Below are positions 20,024-28,173 of a DNA stretch of 64,000 nt, piece after piece. This stretch comes from Marinomonas communis. Its GTDB lineage: Bacteria > Pseudomonadota > Gammaproteobacteria > Pseudomonadales > Marinomonadaceae. Numbering within the stretch: the stretch's first letter is position 1; every line of letters starts with the position of its first letter. Location of the stretch: positions 434,001 through 498,000 of the forward strand of contig NZ_SNZA01000003.1 of the NCBI RefSeq assembly GCF_004363305.1. The letters are read 5' to 3'. A program made the translations under genes and the position numbers. The notes under the pieces were generated by a model, which was not told where the DNA came from, did no database searches, and saw only the letters and a list, made by a program, of their open reading frames with translations.

Positions 20024-20950
20024 CTAGAGATCTGGAGACAGTATGCCACGCAGGTTCTTAAAGCATGTTTTGGAGGCGGTGCTGATCAGATCATCCATGT
20101 AGGCGTTTTCACGCTGATCCTTGCGAATTGCCAAATACAATTTACACCATACACCTTCTTCGCCCAGTGATTTTGTGATCGCGTATTGGCGATTGGTGTA
20201 CTCTGTTAAAGCCCAATTCGGCAGACAACAAATTCCTCGACCACTGGCAACTAGTTGCATCATCATTAGCGTCAGCTCGCTGTGGCGTATTTTTGCAGGG
20301 GCGATACCAGCAGGACTTAAGAAGTGTTTGAAAATGTCCAAGCGCTCTGATTCAACTGGATAGGTGATGAGGGTCTCATTCTTGAAGTCTTCAGGAACGA
20401 GATAGTCCTTTTTAGCGAGCGGATGGTGTCGCGATAAGGCCACCTGCGACTCGTATTGAAATAGCGGTATGTACTCGATATTTGGTAAATCTTGAGGGTC
20501 AGAGGTGACCACTAGATCCAAATCGCCGCGCGCCAATGCGGGTAATGGCATAAAGCTAAATGCGGTGGATAGGTCGAGTTCGACATCAGGCCAATGCTCT
20601 CGGAAATGATCAATAGTTGGCATGAGCCACTCAAAGCAACTGTGGCACTCTATCGCAATGTGTAGGCGGCCACTTTCACCTTCTGCATAGCGCTGAATAT
20701 CTCGCTGTGCTGAACGAAACGCCATTAAAACATCATCAGCAAGTTGCAGTAAGCGCAGACCTGCGCTGGTGAAGCGAACGGGTTTCGTTTTTCGAATGAA
20801 AAGAGGGCAACCTAGCTTTTCTTCTAGGTCTTTAAGTTGGTGTGACAGTGCAGACTGGGTTAGATGTACTCGCTCAGCCGCCTCAACTAGGCTTCCTGTG
20901 TCTCTCAGTGCGGTAAGGGTCTTAAGATGCCTAACTTCAATAATGCTCAT
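20024..20950 (-). CDS. metR: LysR-type regulator MetR
   Basis: Homocysteine-responsive activator of methionine genes in E. coli. The 308 residues align well with MetR. They have an N-terminal helix-turn-helix (about 1-60; LTQSALSHQLKDLEEKLG) and a ligand domain with IECHSCFEWLMPTI, DLVVTSD and TYPVESERLD. MetR normally sits divergent to metE. No methionine synthase gene is nearby, so its targets must be elsewhere. It converges with the kinase gene. Confidence 0.85.
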   Translation of the reverse strand: MSIIEVRHLKTLTALRDTGSLVEAAERVHLTQSALSHQLKDLEEKLGCPLFIRKTKPVRFTSAGLRLLQLADDVLMAFRSAQRDIQRYAEGESGRLHIAIECHSCFEWLMPTIDHFREHWPDVELDLSTAFSFMPLPALARGDLDLVVTSDPQDLPNIEYIPLFQYESQVALSRHHPLAKKDYLVPEDFKNETLITYPVESERLDIFKHFLSPAGIAPAKIRHSELTLMMMQLVASGRGICCLPNWALTEYTNRQYAITKSLGEEGVWCKLYLAIRKDQRENAYMDDLISTASKTCFKNLRGILSPDL

Positions 20951-20992
20951 AATAATCTCGAGTTTTTGAGTTTTATTCAGCTCATAACGTAT

Positions 20993-21032
20993 AAAAAAGG
21001 CTCGTGCCAGATACCTCTAACTACGAGCCTTA
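20993..21032 (-). terminator. Terminator downstream of argF
   Basis: Read on the minus strand, AAGGCTCGT pairs with ACGAGCCTT across a loop of about 17 bases, and six T residues follow. It lies directly after the argF stop and upstream of metR on the same strand. Confidence 0.75.
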
Positions 21033-21042
21033 CGAGATTGTC

Positions 21043-21948
21043 TTAGTTACAGATCAAAAATTCAAGTAAAGCTTTTTGAGCGTGCAAACGGTTTTCCGCT
21101 TCGTCCCAGACAACAGAGTCAGGATGGTCGATGACTTCACTGGTCACTTCTTCGCCGCGGTGTGCTGGTAAGCAGTGCATAAATAAAGCGTCAGCTGCCG
21201 CAAGCGCCATCAACTTTTGGTTTACTTGGAAACCGTCGAAGTCACGTAGACGCTGCTCTTGCTCGTCTTCTTGCCCCATAGAAGCGAACACATCCGTTAC
21301 CACAAGATTTGCCCCTGTGACGGCTTCTTGGACGTTGTGCGTTACTGTCACGCAGTGCTGGTTCTCTGAAAGGATCTGCTCATTTGGCTCATAGCCTTTC
21401 GGGCAAGCAACCACAAGGTTGAAGCCAAGCATGTCTGCTGCATTCATGTATGAGTGGCACATGTTGTTGCCATCACCAACCCAAACGACTTTTTTGCCTT
21501 CAATCGATCCGCGGTGCTCTAGGTAAGTTTGCATGTCTGCAAGCAATTGGCATGGATGATAATCATCCGTTAATGCGTTAATGACCGGAACACTGGAGTT
21601 GGCCGCAAACGTTTCTACCATGGCATGATCAAAGGTACGTATCATGACGGCATCCACCATGCTTGAAATGACGCGAGCGCTGTCTTCAACAGGTTCACCA
21701 CGACCTAGTTGTGTGTCACGAGGTGATAGGAATAGAGCGTGTCCACCAAATTGCGCCATACCTGCTTCAAAAGATACTCGGGTTCGTGTGGATGACTTCT
21801 CGAAAATCATCGCAAGAACTTTGTTCTTCATTGGTTCGTATAGCGTGCCTTCACGGTGCATTTTTTTAAGTTCAGTGGCACGTGAAAGTAGTTGCTTTAG
21901 CTCGTCAGACGATAGGTCTTTCAGAGTCAAAAAATGTCTCGGCGACAC
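21043..21948 (-). CDS. argF: Ornithine carbamoyltransferase ArgF
   Basis: Makes citrulline from ornithine and carbamoyl phosphate in arginine synthesis. The GTG at 21948 follows AGGAG and gives 301 residues, the normal length. The frame runs upstream to 22146, but that part is unlike the family. Carbamoyl-phosphate binding SSTRTR is at residues 52-57. HPCQLLAD, the ornithine-binding loop and HCLPAHRG are all present. The leader carries a 21-bp tandem repeat, described separately. Confidence 0.96.
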   Translation of the reverse strand: MSPRHFLTLKDLSSDELKQLLSRATELKKMHREGTLYEPMKNKVLAMIFEKSSTRTRVSFEAGMAQFGGHALFLSPRDTQLGRGEPVEDSARVISSMVDAVMIRTFDHAMVETFAANSSVPVINALTDDYHPCQLLADMQTYLEHRGSIEGKKVVWVGDGNNMCHSYMNAADMLGFNLVVACPKGYEPNEQILSENQHCVTVTHNVQEAVTGANLVVTDVFASMGQEDEQEQRLRDFDGFQVNQKLMALAAADALFMHCLPAHRGEEVTSEVIDHPDSVVWDEAENRLHAQKALLEFLICN

Positions 21949-22006
21949 GATATTGCTCCTGTCAAAATTCAACCAATAATATAAAGAATCAGCCAATTTA
22001 ATACAC

Positions 22007-22047
22007 AGGTCGCCTGTAGTAAAGAGGAGGTCGCCTGTATTAAAGAA
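22007..22047. repeat. 21-bp tandem repeat upstream of argF
   Basis: Two direct copies of AGGTCGCCTGTANTAAAGA begin at 22007 and 22028, with a period of 21 bases. The first copy is extended to a dyad, ACAGG-TCG-CCTGT. The repeat sits about 60 bases above the argF GTG and 140 bases above grxD, so it could hold a regulator on the same face of the helix. It does not match the E. coli ARG box. Confidence 0.6.
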
Positions 22048-22188
22048 GCTTTGGGTGAAACACAGGCATTCATCATGTGTTTTGATAAGGGGAGGGTTGT
22101 AAAAAAAATTAACATCCCCATACTTCTCTAAAAATACACCCTTCACGTCGTTCTTTGACGAGCGACCGAATTATGAGGTTTACCGATC

Positions 22189-22521
22189 GTGAGCAACACT
22201 ATTGATACAATCAAAGAACAGATTAATAACAACCCTATTTTGCTTTACATGAAAGGCACACCACGTATGCCTCAGTGTGGCTTTTCTGCGCAAACTGTTC
22301 AAGCGCTGATGGCTTGTGGCGAACGTTTTGCTTTCGTAAACATTTTAGAAAACCCAGATATCCGTGCTGAGTTACCTAAATACGCTAACTGGCCAACCTT
22401 TCCACAACTTTGGGTGAAAGGCGAGTTGATTGGCGGATGTGATATTGTCGTTGAGATGGCTCAAAATGGCGAGCTACAAACATTGATTACTGAAGCTGCT
22501 GGAGAGCAAGAAGGCGAGTAA
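22189..22521 (+). CDS. grxD: Monothiol glutaredoxin Grx4/GrxD
   Basis: Iron-sulfur cluster carrier and sensor protein of the CGFS glutaredoxin class. The 110 residues begin with GTG at 22189. The CGFS motif follows PQ with Cys30, and the glutathione-binding WPTFPQLW and GGCDIVVEM segments are in place. Length and motif match the short single-domain type. It is divergent from argF and ends at a strong terminator. Confidence 0.96.
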   Translation: MSNTIDTIKEQINNNPILLYMKGTPRMPQCGFSAQTVQALMACGERFAFVNILENPDIRAELPKYANWPTFPQLWVKGELIGGCDIVVEMAQNGELQTLITEAAGEQEGE

Positions 22522-22565
22522 GCATTCTTGCTTGGTTTATACTGAGCACGCTTCGGGTTTAATAA

Positions 22566-22603
22566 AATACCTCATGAAGTCTTCTTCATGAGGTATTTTT
22601 ATT
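22566..22603. terminator. Bidirectional terminator, grxD / VOC gene
   Basis: AATACCTCATGAAG (22566-22579) and CTTCATGAGGTATT (22584-22597) form a perfect 14-bp stem around TCTT, followed by T-rich sequence. Confidence 0.88.
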
Positions 22604-22604
22604 T

Positions 22605-22997
22605 TCATTCTTCGTAAAGTTCTAAGGGTAGGCCGTCGGGGTCTTGGAAAAATGTGAAGCGCTTGCCCGTTATTTCATCTAGGCGAATAGCTTCAACAGG
22701 GATGCTCTGTTTCTTTAAATAATCAACAGTTTCATCCAACTTTGATGTTTTAAAAGCAAGGTGCCTAAGTCCTTGGGCTTCAGGGAAAGAAGGTCTTTCA
22801 GGAGCGCCTGGAAACGAAAACAGTTCAATTTGTGTGTGGTCATCAACGGCCAAGTCTAATTTGTACGAATCACGCTCCTTTCGATAAGTTTCGTGAAGCA
22901 CCTTAAAACCCAGCAGCTGATGGTAGAAGGTTTTCGAACGCTGATAATCAGAGCAAATGATTGCAATATGGTGCACACCACTAACCGAAAAACTCAT
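22605..22997 (-). CDS. VOC-family dioxygenase/lyase-like protein (YaeR-like)
   Basis: A 130-residue vicinal-oxygen-chelate protein, most like the uncharacterised YaeR/GloA2 group rather than classical glyoxalase I. Two beta-alpha-beta-beta-beta modules are visible. Metal-ligand candidates are HHIAI (about residue 10), ELFSF, LRHLAF and LELYEE at the end. RFTFFQDPDGLPLELYE is the group signature. It starts five bases after a LysR gene and is probably cotranscribed with it. The substrate is unknown. Confidence 0.85.
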   Translation of the reverse strand: MSFSVSGVHHIAIICSDYQRSKTFYHQLLGFKVLHETYRKERDSYKLDLAVDDHTQIELFSFPGAPERPSFPEAQGLRHLAFKTSKLDETVDYLKKQSIPVEAIRLDEITGKRFTFFQDPDGLPLELYEE

Positions 22998-23002
22998 CGT
23001 TT

Positions 23003-23959
23003 CTATTGTCCATAGCTTTGGGTTTTTAGTTCATTGGCAAGTTCGATGACTTGCTTTCTGAACCAGATGTGGCTGGCATCATGATGCAACAAAGGGCTCC
23101 AGATCATTTTTAGCTCAATAGGTGGAATAGCAAATGGTGGATCTAAGATAACGAAATCTGGGTTGTTACGGTTGATCAAGGCAACTTTTCTCGGCAGCGT
23201 CGCAATCAGATCTTGTTCAAGAGCTAAGTGCATGGCCGTATGGTAGCTACGGGTAAACACACGAATGCTGCGCTTGCGTCCCTGTCTTTGCAGAGCCTCG
23301 TCAACCCATCCTAGTTTCTGAACATCCGTTGGATCCATGCCAACCCCTACCCCAAAACCTGTTTTACTTACCCAAATATGTTGCGCTTCAAGGTACGTTT
23401 CTAAAGTAAAGTTTTGAGCAATGGGATTATCGGCCGCCATCATGCAGACAAATGTATCTAGCCAAACGCTTTTTTCATGAAAGGATTGTGGTAACTCTTC
23501 GAAGCGGTTAATCGCCATATCAATCTTGCCTGCTTCCACGTCATGGAAGGTGACATCGCTTGGCGTCATGATATCGATGGTAATGCCTGGAGCGTTTTCT
23601 CGTAATCGGTTAAGTAGCCTTGGTATGACCGTGGATGCGGCATAGTCACTCGCCATGATTCGAAAAACTCTGGTAGATGTTTTCTCATTAAAGTCAGCTT
23701 CAGGCTGGAGAGCTTCTTCGAGCTCTAGTAGTACCTTTCTGACAATCGGTTGTAAGCGTATGGCCTTTTCTGTTGGCTTCATACCTTCGCTTGTACGCAC
23801 TAGCAATGGATCGTTCAGAAGGTCTCTTAGTCTTTTTAAGCCATTACTCATGGCGGGTTGAGTAATATTTAACTTGTTTGCAGAACGAGTTACGTTGCAC
23901 TCTCGAAGTAATACATCCAAGTAAATGAGCAAATTGAGGTCGATCTTATTTATATTCAT
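23003..23959 (-). CDS. LysR-family regulator (YidZ/NahR-like subgroup)
   Basis: A 318-residue transcription regulator. The N-terminal helix-turn-helix (about 1-65) begins INKIDLNLLIYLDVLL, with NITQPAMSNGLKRLRDLL for recognition. The ligand domain resembles the YidZ/NahR/PnbR subgroup, whose members often respond to aromatic acids. The downstream VOC gene lies five bases away. Such pairing could mean that the regulator and the enzyme act on one compound, but this is a guess. Confidence 0.85.
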   Translation of the reverse strand: MNINKIDLNLLIYLDVLLRECNVTRSANKLNITQPAMSNGLKRLRDLLNDPLLVRTSEGMKPTEKAIRLQPIVRKVLLELEEALQPEADFNEKTSTRVFRIMASDYAASTVIPRLLNRLRENAPGITIDIMTPSDVTFHDVEAGKIDMAINRFEELPQSFHEKSVWLDTFVCMMAADNPIAQNFTLETYLEAQHIWVSKTGFGVGVGMDPTDVQKLGWVDEALQRQGRKRSIRVFTRSYHTAMHLALEQDLIATLPRKVALINRNNPDFVILDPPFAIPPIELKMIWSPLLHHDASHIWFRKQVIELANELKTQSYGQ

Positions 23960-24064
23960 GCTTCTTATGTGCGCTATAAGCGTAATAACTAGATGAGAAT
24001 AATTGTATTGCTCCGAAAGGAAAGTACAAGCTTTTTGCTTGTTGAAAGTAAGAATGCAAAATGC

Positions 24065-24098
24065 GCCTCGCTCAATAGATGATGAAAGAGAGCGAGGC
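24065..24098 (-). terminator. Terminator downstream of ldhA
   Basis: GCCTCGCTC and GAGCGAGGC form a 9-bp stem with a 16-base loop. On the minus strand the stem is followed by a short T tract (GCATTTTGC). It falls between the ldhA stop and the LysR gene. Confidence 0.65.
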
Positions 24099-24105
24099 TT
24101 GTGAA

Positions 24106-25110
24106 TTACTGTTTTATTGTGAGTTCTCGTTGGAATGTACCGACTGGGGACTGTAATTGCCTCAAGTTTTCCAGTGTGGTGTCTGCGATGTGTCGAAGTG
24201 CAATGTCAGTGAAATAGCCTTGATGACCAGTAACAACGACATTTGGGAAAGTAAGAAGGAGCTGGAATACGCTGTCATAAATAATGTGGTCGGACATGTC
24301 TTCGAAGAAGAACTTGCCTTCTTGCTCATAAACATCAAGCCCTAGAAATCCTATTTTTCCACTGTAGAGCCCATCAATGGCTTCTTGTGCATTCACTAAA
24401 GCGCCCCGACTGGTATTAATGATCATCACGCCATCTTTCATTTTCTCAAGGCTGCTTTTGTTGATTAAATGGTGTGTTGACGCATTTAAAGGGCAATGAA
24501 GGCTGATGATATCGCTTTGTGCATAGAGTGATTCTAGGTCTAAGTATTCTGCGCCAAGCTCTAGGAGCCGTTGGTTTTGTGTTAAATCGTAGCAAATGAC
24601 GCGACAGCCAAACCCCATCATAATTCGGCAGAACGCCTCACCAATGCGTCCAGTTCCTATGCAACCGACGGTTTTTCCTTCTAGGTTGAAGCCCATTAAT
24701 CCCTCAAGAGCAAAATTGCCTTCTTTTACTCTATGGTAAGCGCGATGAATTTTACGGTTTAGCGTCAAAATAAGCGCGACGGCATGTTCCGCAACAGAGG
24801 TAGGGCTGTAGTCTGGGACATGGAATACGGGCATGGATAACGCCTTGGCGCAGTACAAATCAACGTTATTGTAGCCTGCGCAGCGTAACGCGATGGCCTT
24901 GATACCTTTAGCCGATAACTGTTCTAGCACTTCTCGACTTAAATCATCATTCACAAAGCAGGATACCGCATCGTATCCCTGTACGAGGGACACTGTTTCG
25001 GTACTTAGGCGGCTTTCAAAAAACACAAGCTCTAGATCTGTCGCATCTTTCGTTGCGGCCTCTAGGGTGCGTTTGTCGTAAGGTTTACAGGAGAAAACAG
25101 CAACTTTCAT
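24106..25110 (-). CDS. ldhA: D-lactate dehydrogenase LdhA (2-hydroxyacid dehydrogenase)
   Basis: NAD-dependent dehydrogenase that reduces pyruvate to D-lactate in mixed-acid fermentation. The 334 residues match the fermentative LdhA group. NAD binding is at GCIGTGRIGEAF (about residues 149-160). The catalytic Arg is in NTSRGALVN, the Glu in DVYEQEG, and the His in GHQGYFT. FFFEDMSDHIIYD is typical of LdhA. It stands alone, with a terminator after it and a long upstream region shared with a cold-shock gene. Other D-2-hydroxyacid substrates are possible. Confidence 0.9.
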   Translation of the reverse strand: MKVAVFSCKPYDKRTLEAATKDATDLELVFFESRLSTETVSLVQGYDAVSCFVNDDLSREVLEQLSAKGIKAIALRCAGYNNVDLYCAKALSMPVFHVPDYSPTSVAEHAVALILTLNRKIHRAYHRVKEGNFALEGLMGFNLEGKTVGCIGTGRIGEAFCRIMMGFGCRVICYDLTQNQRLLELGAEYLDLESLYAQSDIISLHCPLNASTHHLINKSSLEKMKDGVMIINTSRGALVNAQEAIDGLYSGKIGFLGLDVYEQEGKFFFEDMSDHIIYDSVFQLLLTFPNVVVTGHQGYFTDIALRHIADTTLENLRQLQSPVGTFQRELTIKQ

Positions 25111-25450
25111 AAGGCCCTCCTAGGAGCATGTGTTGTTTGTAATATAGAGTGCAAAATCACACATGGTGAGTTGTAATGATCTGCTTGTTGACTTACCTCA
25201 AACAGTGCACTTATGTCTCCATAAGTTCTAATTTTATAAAGTTACAAAAAAAGCTGTGAAGTCGTTGACCTGGTCGGTAAAACAATCTTACAATCGAGAT
25301 GTTTAAATAATTGGCGCTATTTATGTACAGTGTCCCTTGCGGCCAAATACGGATTGTCCTGTTTTGTCATAAGTAATACCGAGTTCTTTAAGCAATGCCC
25401 GCTGTAGCAATGCAGCATTAATAAAACTTATTTCAAACAGGAATATCATT
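25111..25450. other. 340-base intergenic region, ldhA / csp
   Basis: Holds the divergent upstream regions of ldhA (minus) and a cold-shock gene (plus). Apart from the csp promoter and its leader of about 150 bases I see no gene. TTATGTACAG near 25320 is faintly like the E. coli cold box but is not a convincing match. Confidence 0.6.
25265..25294 (+). promoter_or_regulatory. Sigma-70 promoter for the first cold-shock gene
   Basis: TTGACC (25265-25270) and TACAAT (25289-25294) are separated by 18 bases. Transcription would start near 25301 and leave a leader of about 150 bases before the ATG, in line with the long 5' leaders of cspA-type messages. Confidence 0.65.
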
Positions 25451-25660
25451 ATGTCAGACGTAGTTACTGGTACAGTTAAATTTTTCAACGAAACTAAAGG
25501 TTTTGGTTTCATCACTCAAGAGTCTGGTCCAGACGTATTCGTTCACTTCTCTGCGATCGACGTTGCTGGCTTCAAAACTCTTGCAGAAGGTCAAAAAGTT
25601 GAGTTCCAAGTAGCTCAAGGTAAAAAAGGCCCAGAAGCTCAAAACGTTAAACCTCTATAA
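25451..25660 (+). CDS. CspA-family cold-shock protein
   Basis: A 69-residue single cold-shock domain that binds single-stranded RNA and DNA. RNP1 reads KGFGFIT and RNP2 reads VFVHFSAI. It begins [17 protein letters not shown], with an AGGA ribosome binding site. Codon use is strongly biased, as for an abundant protein. A second family member lies at 31796 with 70 residues. Whether this one is cold-induced or constitutive cannot be told from sequence, though the long leader suggests post-transcriptional control. Confidence 0.95.
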   Translation: MSDVVTGTVKFFNETKGFGFITQESGPDVFVHFSAIDVAGFKTLAEGQKVEFQVAQGKKGPEAQNVKPL

Positions 25661-25683
25661 TTTTAGACGGTATCGTTTCTCGA

Positions 25684-25712
25684 AAGGCAGCTGATTCAGC
25701 TGCCTTTTTTGT
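25684..25712 (+). terminator. Terminator after the first cold-shock gene
   Basis: AAAGGCAGCTGA and TCAGCTGCCTTT form a near-perfect stem with almost no loop, followed by six or more T residues. Confidence 0.85.
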
Positions 25713-25767
25713 TGTTTCCTCGTTCTCTTTTATTTCCCTCTTTCGTGTTTTTGAGTCTCGCTTAGGT

Positions 25768-26526
25768 CTACGAAAATATTGCAGCAGCACTGCCTGCTAG
25801 CGTCATAACGAATAAAAACCATTTTAAGTGGGCTGGATTGGCATTAATGGCAAAGCGAACTGCAACCATTGAACCTATCATCGTGCCTATCGCAAGAATA
25901 AGCCCCTGCTGCCACCACACTTGGTCGTTCCAGATAAATACAATCAGTGCTAAGAGCGTGAAGGATAGGGTGCATACCATTTTTAAAGCATTCGTTGTGA
26001 CAAGGTCATAACGCAACGTTCCGGCAAGCGCTGCAATCAGCACGAAGCCGACACCAGCTTGTACGAAGCCACCATAAACCCCAGCGAGAAATAACGCATA
26101 CCATGCGCTTGGTTTCTCTGAGACGCTATAAGGTTGAGTGCCTTCTGGAACAATTACCACACTTGGCTTAATTAGCATAATGAGGGTCATACTGATCATG
26201 GCAATTAACAGCAGGGGCTTAAGATAAGCTTCGGGGGAATAAGAGGCCATAATGCCACCGATAAGCCCTCCAAGAAGAGTAGGGGCAAGTACGGGAATAA
26301 TATCTGAGCGTTTTACTTTTCCTGCTTTATGAAAGCCTTTTACGCCGACCACGCCTTGCATGAATACAGCTACTCGGTTTGTGGCATTAGCAATGTCAGC
26401 AGGCATACCCATGACCATTAAAGCTGGAAGCGTTAAGTTTGAACCGCCTCCAGCTAGGGTATTAATAATACCAGCCAAAAAACCTGTGCCGATTAAAAGT
26501 GCAATATACGTTGCAGTTAATTCCAA
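25768..26526 (-). CDS. TSUP-family (TauE/SafE) membrane permease
   Basis: A 252-residue membrane protein with about eight helices in two repeated halves, typical of the TauE/SafE sulfite/sulfonate exporter family. The first half starts GTGFLAGIINTLAGGGSNLTLPALM and the second has GVYGGFVQAGVGF, the repeated family motif. Family members move small sulfur- or carbon-containing anions, but the substrate is not fixed by sequence. It is a single gene divergent from the porin. Confidence 0.88.
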   Translation of the reverse strand: MELTATYIALLIGTGFLAGIINTLAGGGSNLTLPALMVMGMPADIANATNRVAVFMQGVVGVKGFHKAGKVKRSDIIPVLAPTLLGGLIGGIMASYSPEAYLKPLLLIAMISMTLIMLIKPSVVIVPEGTQPYSVSEKPSAWYALFLAGVYGGFVQAGVGFVLIAALAGTLRYDLVTTNALKMVCTLSFTLLALIVFIWNDQVWWQQGLILAIGTMIGSMVAVRFAINANPAHLKWFLFVMTLAGSAAAIFS

Positions 26527-26997
26527 AATGCTTCCCTCATATTTTTATATTTGTTTTTCAAATCGGGCGGAGTATCGCATGCAGCTTAATAAGCATGCAA
26601 AAACAAAAGAGGATAGCCAGGTGGATCGACGGTTAAAATTGCAAAAAAAAAGTAATCATGTGCACACGATGTTCACTAAATTGGAAAATATGAAATATCT
26701 GTGCTTAATTTTCCTTGTTGTCCCCAATGAAACATGTGATTTATATCTTTCTGAAGGTGAGTTAAGGAAAATTATTTTCTTAAGTCTATGAATTTTATAT
26801 AAAAATAATAATTCGTTAGATTTTATGATATTACCATATTTAAATTAAGTACGAATAATGTATCTAGAGTGAATTGAGGGTGCAAATAAGTTGCGCAGTA
26901 TTGATTAAATGTGGACGAATATTACAGTGTCAGTAAGTGGCTTGCACAGTTCGAGCGCTGTACATAATAAGTGAATCAACAGAAAGGAAACCGATTT
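26527..26997. other. 471-base AT-rich intergenic region before the porin
   Basis: Lies between the divergent TSUP permease and the porin. The central part (about 26640-26900) is markedly A/T-rich compared with its surroundings. It contains the porin promoter at its right end and an imperfect dyad around two GCATGC hexamers near 26578-26599. A 70-codon open frame from 26579 lacks a ribosome binding site and a recognisable product, so I do not call it. Confidence 0.6.
26942..26970 (+). promoter_or_regulatory. Sigma-70 promoter for the porin
   Basis: TTGCAC (26942-26947) and TAATAA (26965-26970) are 17 bases apart. The start of transcription would be near 26977, leaving a leader of about 20 bases with AAAGGAAA as ribosome binding site. 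Confidence 0.65.
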
Positions 26998-27945
26998 ATG
27001 AAAAAGACTCTTGTTGCTATCGCAGTTTCAAGTGCCGCATTAACTTCAGTATCTGCGTTTGCAGCAGACGACACAGTTAATTTCGACGTTTACGGTAACA
27101 TTCAGCTTGTATACGCTGATTCTAAAGACGACGACTCTGAAATTGCTGACAACGGCTCTACTTTTGGCTTCCAAGGTAGCACAGCCATTAGTGATGACCT
27201 AACAGGCTTCTTCAAGTACGAACTTGAACTAGATGCGGACGACAAAACTCGTAACGGAGATGACTCATTCGGTGTAGATCTTGATCAGGCTTACGTAGGT
27301 CTTCAAGGTTCATTTGGTAAAGTACAAGTAGGTTCTTTCGATACGCCTTACAACAACGCGATCCAAGACTCTTTAGATCAGTTTGAGTACCTTGGTGCTC
27401 ACACAGCGTCTCTTACTAGTGAAGGTGATACTATCGCGTTCTACTCACCAAACATCTACGGTTTTGAATTCCAAACAGCGATTCAAGTAAAAGGCTCTAA
27501 CGATTCTTCTACTGATGCTGGTGCTGTAAACCAATCTGATGACGGTACGGCTAGCCAAATGGTTCTTAAGTACTCTGTTGACGCGCTAACAGTTGCTCTT
27601 GGTTATGACAACCTTGCAAACGTTATCGGCAAAGAAGATACAAGCACTTACGGTCTAAATGTTGGTTTCCAAGTAAACCCAGCACTTTCTGTTTCTTTCC
27701 AGTATGAAGACGAAACTGATGTAGCTGAAACATTTGGTCTAGGCGCTCGCTTCAACTACGGTTCAGGTGATCTATACGGTACAATTCAAACCGTTGATCA
27801 AGAAGGCTCTGCAACTGACTACGATATGTACGGCATCGGTGCTACTTACAACCTAGCATCTAACATGTATGTATATGCTGAATACGGTCAAACTGGTTCT
27901 ACTGAAGATAAAGTTACTGCAGCAGGTGCTACATACCTATTCTAA
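26998..27945 (+). CDS. Outer-membrane general porin
   Basis: Trimeric-type Gram-negative porin of 315 residues from the ATG at 26998. A 23-residue signal peptide ends SAFA. The mature N-terminus VNFDVYGNIQ and repeated amphipathic beta strands are typical of the porin family. The protein closes with an aromatic residue (ATYLF), as needed for insertion by the Bam complex. Asp/Glu-rich loops suggest a preference for cations. Codon use is highly biased, fitting an abundant protein. An upstream ATG-less extension to 26971 is not needed. Confidence 0.94.
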   Translation: MKKTLVAIAVSSAALTSVSAFAADDTVNFDVYGNIQLVYADSKDDDSEIADNGSTFGFQGSTAISDDLTGFFKYELELDADDKTRNGDDSFGVDLDQAYVGLQGSFGKVQVGSFDTPYNNAIQDSLDQFEYLGAHTASLTSEGDTIAFYSPNIYGFEFQTAIQVKGSNDSSTDAGAVNQSDDGTASQMVLKYSVDALTVALGYDNLANVIGKEDTSTYGLNVGFQVNPALSVSFQYEDETDVAETFGLGARFNYGSGDLYGTIQTVDQEGSATDYDMYGIGATYNLASNMYVYAEYGQTGSTEDKVTAAGATYLF

Positions 27946-27976
27946 TCCCTTACCTTTAAGTGGATTATGTTTACTC

Positions 27977-28000
27977 TAAGGCTCCCAATTGGGAGCCTTA
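27977..28000. terminator. Palindrome after the porin
   Basis: A perfect 24-base palindrome centred on CCCAATTGGG (arms TAAGGCTCCCAA/TTGGGAGCCTTA) lies 30 bases after the porin stop. The following T tract is poor, so it may act as a transcript-end stabiliser as much as a terminator. Confidence 0.6.
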
Positions 28001-28068
28001 TGTTAAATGTGATCATTCAAGGTTCCATACGTCCTTTTTCGTTCGGAGATAGACTGACTGGAACATTT

Positions 28069-28101
28069 AGGCATTAGGTCGTTGACCTAGTGCCTTTTTT
28101 T
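28069..28101 (+). terminator. Second terminator downstream of the porin
   Basis: AGGCATTAGGTC (28069-28080) pairs with GACCTAGTGCCT (28084-28095) with one wobble pair and loop GTT. Seven T residues follow. It lies about 70 bases beyond the first palindrome. Confidence 0.85.
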
Positions 28102-28132
28102 ATATGAATTGTTGCCTATTACTTTCAAATAT

Positions 28133-28154
28133 TAATAGACTTAGTCGTCTATTA
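28133..28154. promoter_or_regulatory. 22-base dyad upstream of the cupin gene
   Basis: TAATAGAC and GTCTATTA are perfect inverted 8-mers separated by six bases. They end 19 bases before the cupin ATG. Size, symmetry and position suggest an operator for a dimeric regulator of the cupin/FAH pair. Confidence 0.5.
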
Positions 28155-28173
28155 TTTGATCAGGTTGCCGTTC

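Noticed and set aside
25111-25450. E. coli-type cold box in the csp leader
   Set aside because: Only a short GTACAG match is seen, too little to claim the element.
26579-26791. 70-codon frame upstream of the porin
   Set aside because: It has no ribosome binding site, is A/T-driven in codon use and matches no family I know. It lies in an AT-rich control region.
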